Positions 61,931 to 64,000 of a stretch of 64,000 nucleotides of DNA are shown piece by piece. Under the pieces are notes generated by a model. It was given only the letters and a program-made list of their open reading frames with translations. It was not told the origin of the DNA and did no database searches. Where the stretch lies: NCBI RefSeq assembly GCF_016808095.1, contig NC_068979.1, positions 29,407,960 through 29,471,959 of the forward strand. The letters are read 5' to 3'. The first letter of the stretch is position 1. Every line of letters begins with the position of its first letter. The DNA comes from Vigna angularis. Taxonomy: Eukaryota; Streptophyta; Magnoliopsida; Fabales; Fabaceae. The position numbers and the translations under genes were made by a program.

Positions 61931-64000
61931 CTCTCGAAACAAAAAGAACAATCAAATTATCATTACGATGTTAGTAGTTCGTAAAATTCATACTCAAAAT
62001 TAAAAAAAATTAATTAAACTTTTTTTGTGAATTTTTATTAACAATGTATAAGAGAGAATCAAAACATTAAGATTTTCTTTTTCAATCTTAACCTTAAAGT
62101 ATATATTTTGTTAAACATATATGGTGAATAATGTCAAAAGAGATTTAGTGCCATGAATAATGTTTTTTTAGTTTAAGTCAATAAGAATAAAAAACTTATA
62201 AATATATAAAAATGAAAACTTTCTGATAAATCAATGAATTTATAATTTTTTTATTCCTTGCTTAGGGTCGAGAAATTAGATTAATTATCCCAATACTTGA
62301 AGTTGTTATTATATTTCTTAGTTATAAAAAATTTGAATTATTAATAAGTTTATTAACTGAATCTCCAAATATTTTGAAATCATGTAATAACAATTTTTTC
62401 CTTCAATTAAGTACAATTTACAAAATATAATCTCTTTCTAACTTAAATCTGATTAATTATAATAAAAGTGACATATTATTGACATTATTTTATAAGTTAT
62501 GACTTAAACATTTTGTACTTGCTTCCAATATCTTATGAAGTAATAGATTCCTAATCAAATTCATTAAACCAATATATTATCTAGTTTTTCGCTTCATCAC
62601 TTGTCTATTTCTCTTTAATCAAACACATTTATGTTCTATTTTATTTGTTACCTATTTTCTTTATTCTTCCTCGAGTTTTAGTGAAAGATTCAAGTCTTAT
62701 AATTTAATAGCAATTAAAAAACAGTGGGATTTGTGATGAAGAAAGTGTTGGACAAATAGTTCAAAAATGTAGGTTCTGTAGTGGGTCAGCCCATTATCAA
62801 ATATTAGCAAATAGCCCATCCAAGTGTGATTTAGTATACCTAATTCAGCCCAATTCCAATTTAGGTCCAAAACGGCTTTTATTTAGATTGCTCACAATCG
62901 TTTTCTTTCTTATGTGAGATCATTATTTGTAATATTAATAAATTAGTCAGGTCATTATTAAAATAGTGTGAATATTTATTTGAGTCTGAATAATACATAC
63001 TTTTTCATGTCAGAAAACTAGAAAAATAAATTAAAATGCATGCACGAGTTATATCAAATGAGGCATTTGAATATATTTTTGCTCAAAGATTATGAATTTC
63101 TACAAAGTAGTCCAGCAATTTCATCTCCTTATATTTACATTTGCATTATTTATCTATTTATGAAATACCATACTTTTATTTTGCTTTTACCATGTTTCAT
63201 TTATATTTGCTAACATGGGAATTTCTTTATTATAAAATTTGAACCAATAATTTTGCAACTTGGAAACCCAGCAAAACAAAATAAGATGTCAAGAGTTATT
63301 TTAAATTTTTAAGTATATTTTTTATTGATTGTTATTTTCATTTCTTACAGATTCAAAATATTTCATGTCCTTATATTTACAATAGAGTATATGTCGAATA
63401 CAATATTTATCCTACAAGTGAATTTTGTAGAAATTAATTAATTCCAAACCCAAATTTTAAAATGATAGAATAATTTATTCTAATAGATTTTGTTGACCTA
63501 TCATTTTGTTATCGGACTCTATCAGACTCTATAGATGGCAGCTACTTTCAGTACCTTCATAACATTTATATAAAAAGAAATTTATTTTTTAACGGAGCAA
63601 TTCAAAAATTAAAAATGACTTTTAGGTAACAAAAATAACTTTAATCCAATTGGAGTAATATTAATTTTTAATCATCATTATTATCTTTAATTCAAATTAA
63701 TCTTCATATTTCTAATACTACTTGGGCTAAAAATTATTTCGCACTTGGTTATGTTTAAAATAAAAAAAATATATGAAAAAATTTATTACAACAGAAATTG
63801 TCATAACTCAGGACGACTTTGGTTCAACTGAAAGTTGTTAACCCTCATAAATAATTTTATTCAACATTTTTTACAAAGCATTTTGATTATAAGAATATGA
63901 AAAATTACAAGAATAGATGCATCAAGAGAAGAAACAACTATATATATAAAATATAGAAGAGGAGAAACTTGGTTTTAACTTGACAAGTTTAGCCGACTCA
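61931..64000. other. AT-rich intergenic DNA, no gene seen
   Basis: No convincing ORF, repeat boundary or RNA gene recognised up to the window end. Confidence 0.5.

Overview
This is plant nuclear DNA, most likely from a legume of the Phaseoleae (Vigna/Phaseolus/soybean relatives). The evidence is split genes with GT-AG introns, plant-only families (RDR1, SABATH methyltransferase, class II trehalose-phosphate synthase, TPLATE, 12-oxophytodienoate reductase), very AT-rich intergenic DNA with (TA)n runs, and Copia, Mutator-like, CACTA and MITE debris. The species call is inference. Exon boundaries were worked out by hand from reading frame, splice dinucleotides and recalled family sequences, so allow a base or two of error.

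Layout. 1-3.8 kb: intergenic DNA with a Mutator-like element carrying a gene fragment (about 1.48-2.54 kb). 3.85-10.8 kb (+): an intact RDR1-type RNA-dependent RNA polymerase with a leader intron. 10.9-13.5 kb: AT-rich DNA with a MITE. 13.5-16.3 kb (+) and 22.1-23.8 kb (-): two convergent SABATH methyltransferase genes with the same three-exon structure; between them lie a CACTA-type end with a gibberellin 2-oxidase-like exon piece and much AT-rich DNA. 24-30 kb: transposon debris, including one 880-bp Copia LTR with its polypurine tract and a second Mutator-like element. 30.3-33.4 kb (-): a class II trehalose-6-phosphate synthase with a long leader (to about 34.5 kb) containing a candidate upstream ORF; ACGT-core motifs cluster at 34.7-35.07 kb. 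36-40.7 kb: a second MITE copy and a gutted minus-strand Copia element. 40.78-42.48 kb: a well-delimited Mutator-like element with target-site duplication and GC-rich cargo. 43.6-57.0 kb (+): TPLATE, seven coding exons, with retrotransposons in introns 4 and 5. 58.55-60.23 kb (-): an OPR1/2-type 12-oxophytodienoate reductase. 60.8-61.9 kb: LTR-like repeat DNA whose TATA box points toward the OPR gene. 62-64 kb: AT-rich, no gene seen.

Function. All five genes (six counting the SABATH pair) appear intact. RDR1 (antiviral and salicylate-linked silencing), SABATH enzymes (methylation of small carboxylic acids), OPR (oxylipins) and class II TPS (sugar signalling) are stress- or signalling-related. 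TPLATE is a housekeeping endocytosis gene. They are separate plant transcription units, not an operon. The most unusual content is mobile: at least three Mutator-like elements and one CACTA end carrying non-transposon sequence, and a small deleted LTR retroelement about 30 bp inside a TPLATE splice donor.
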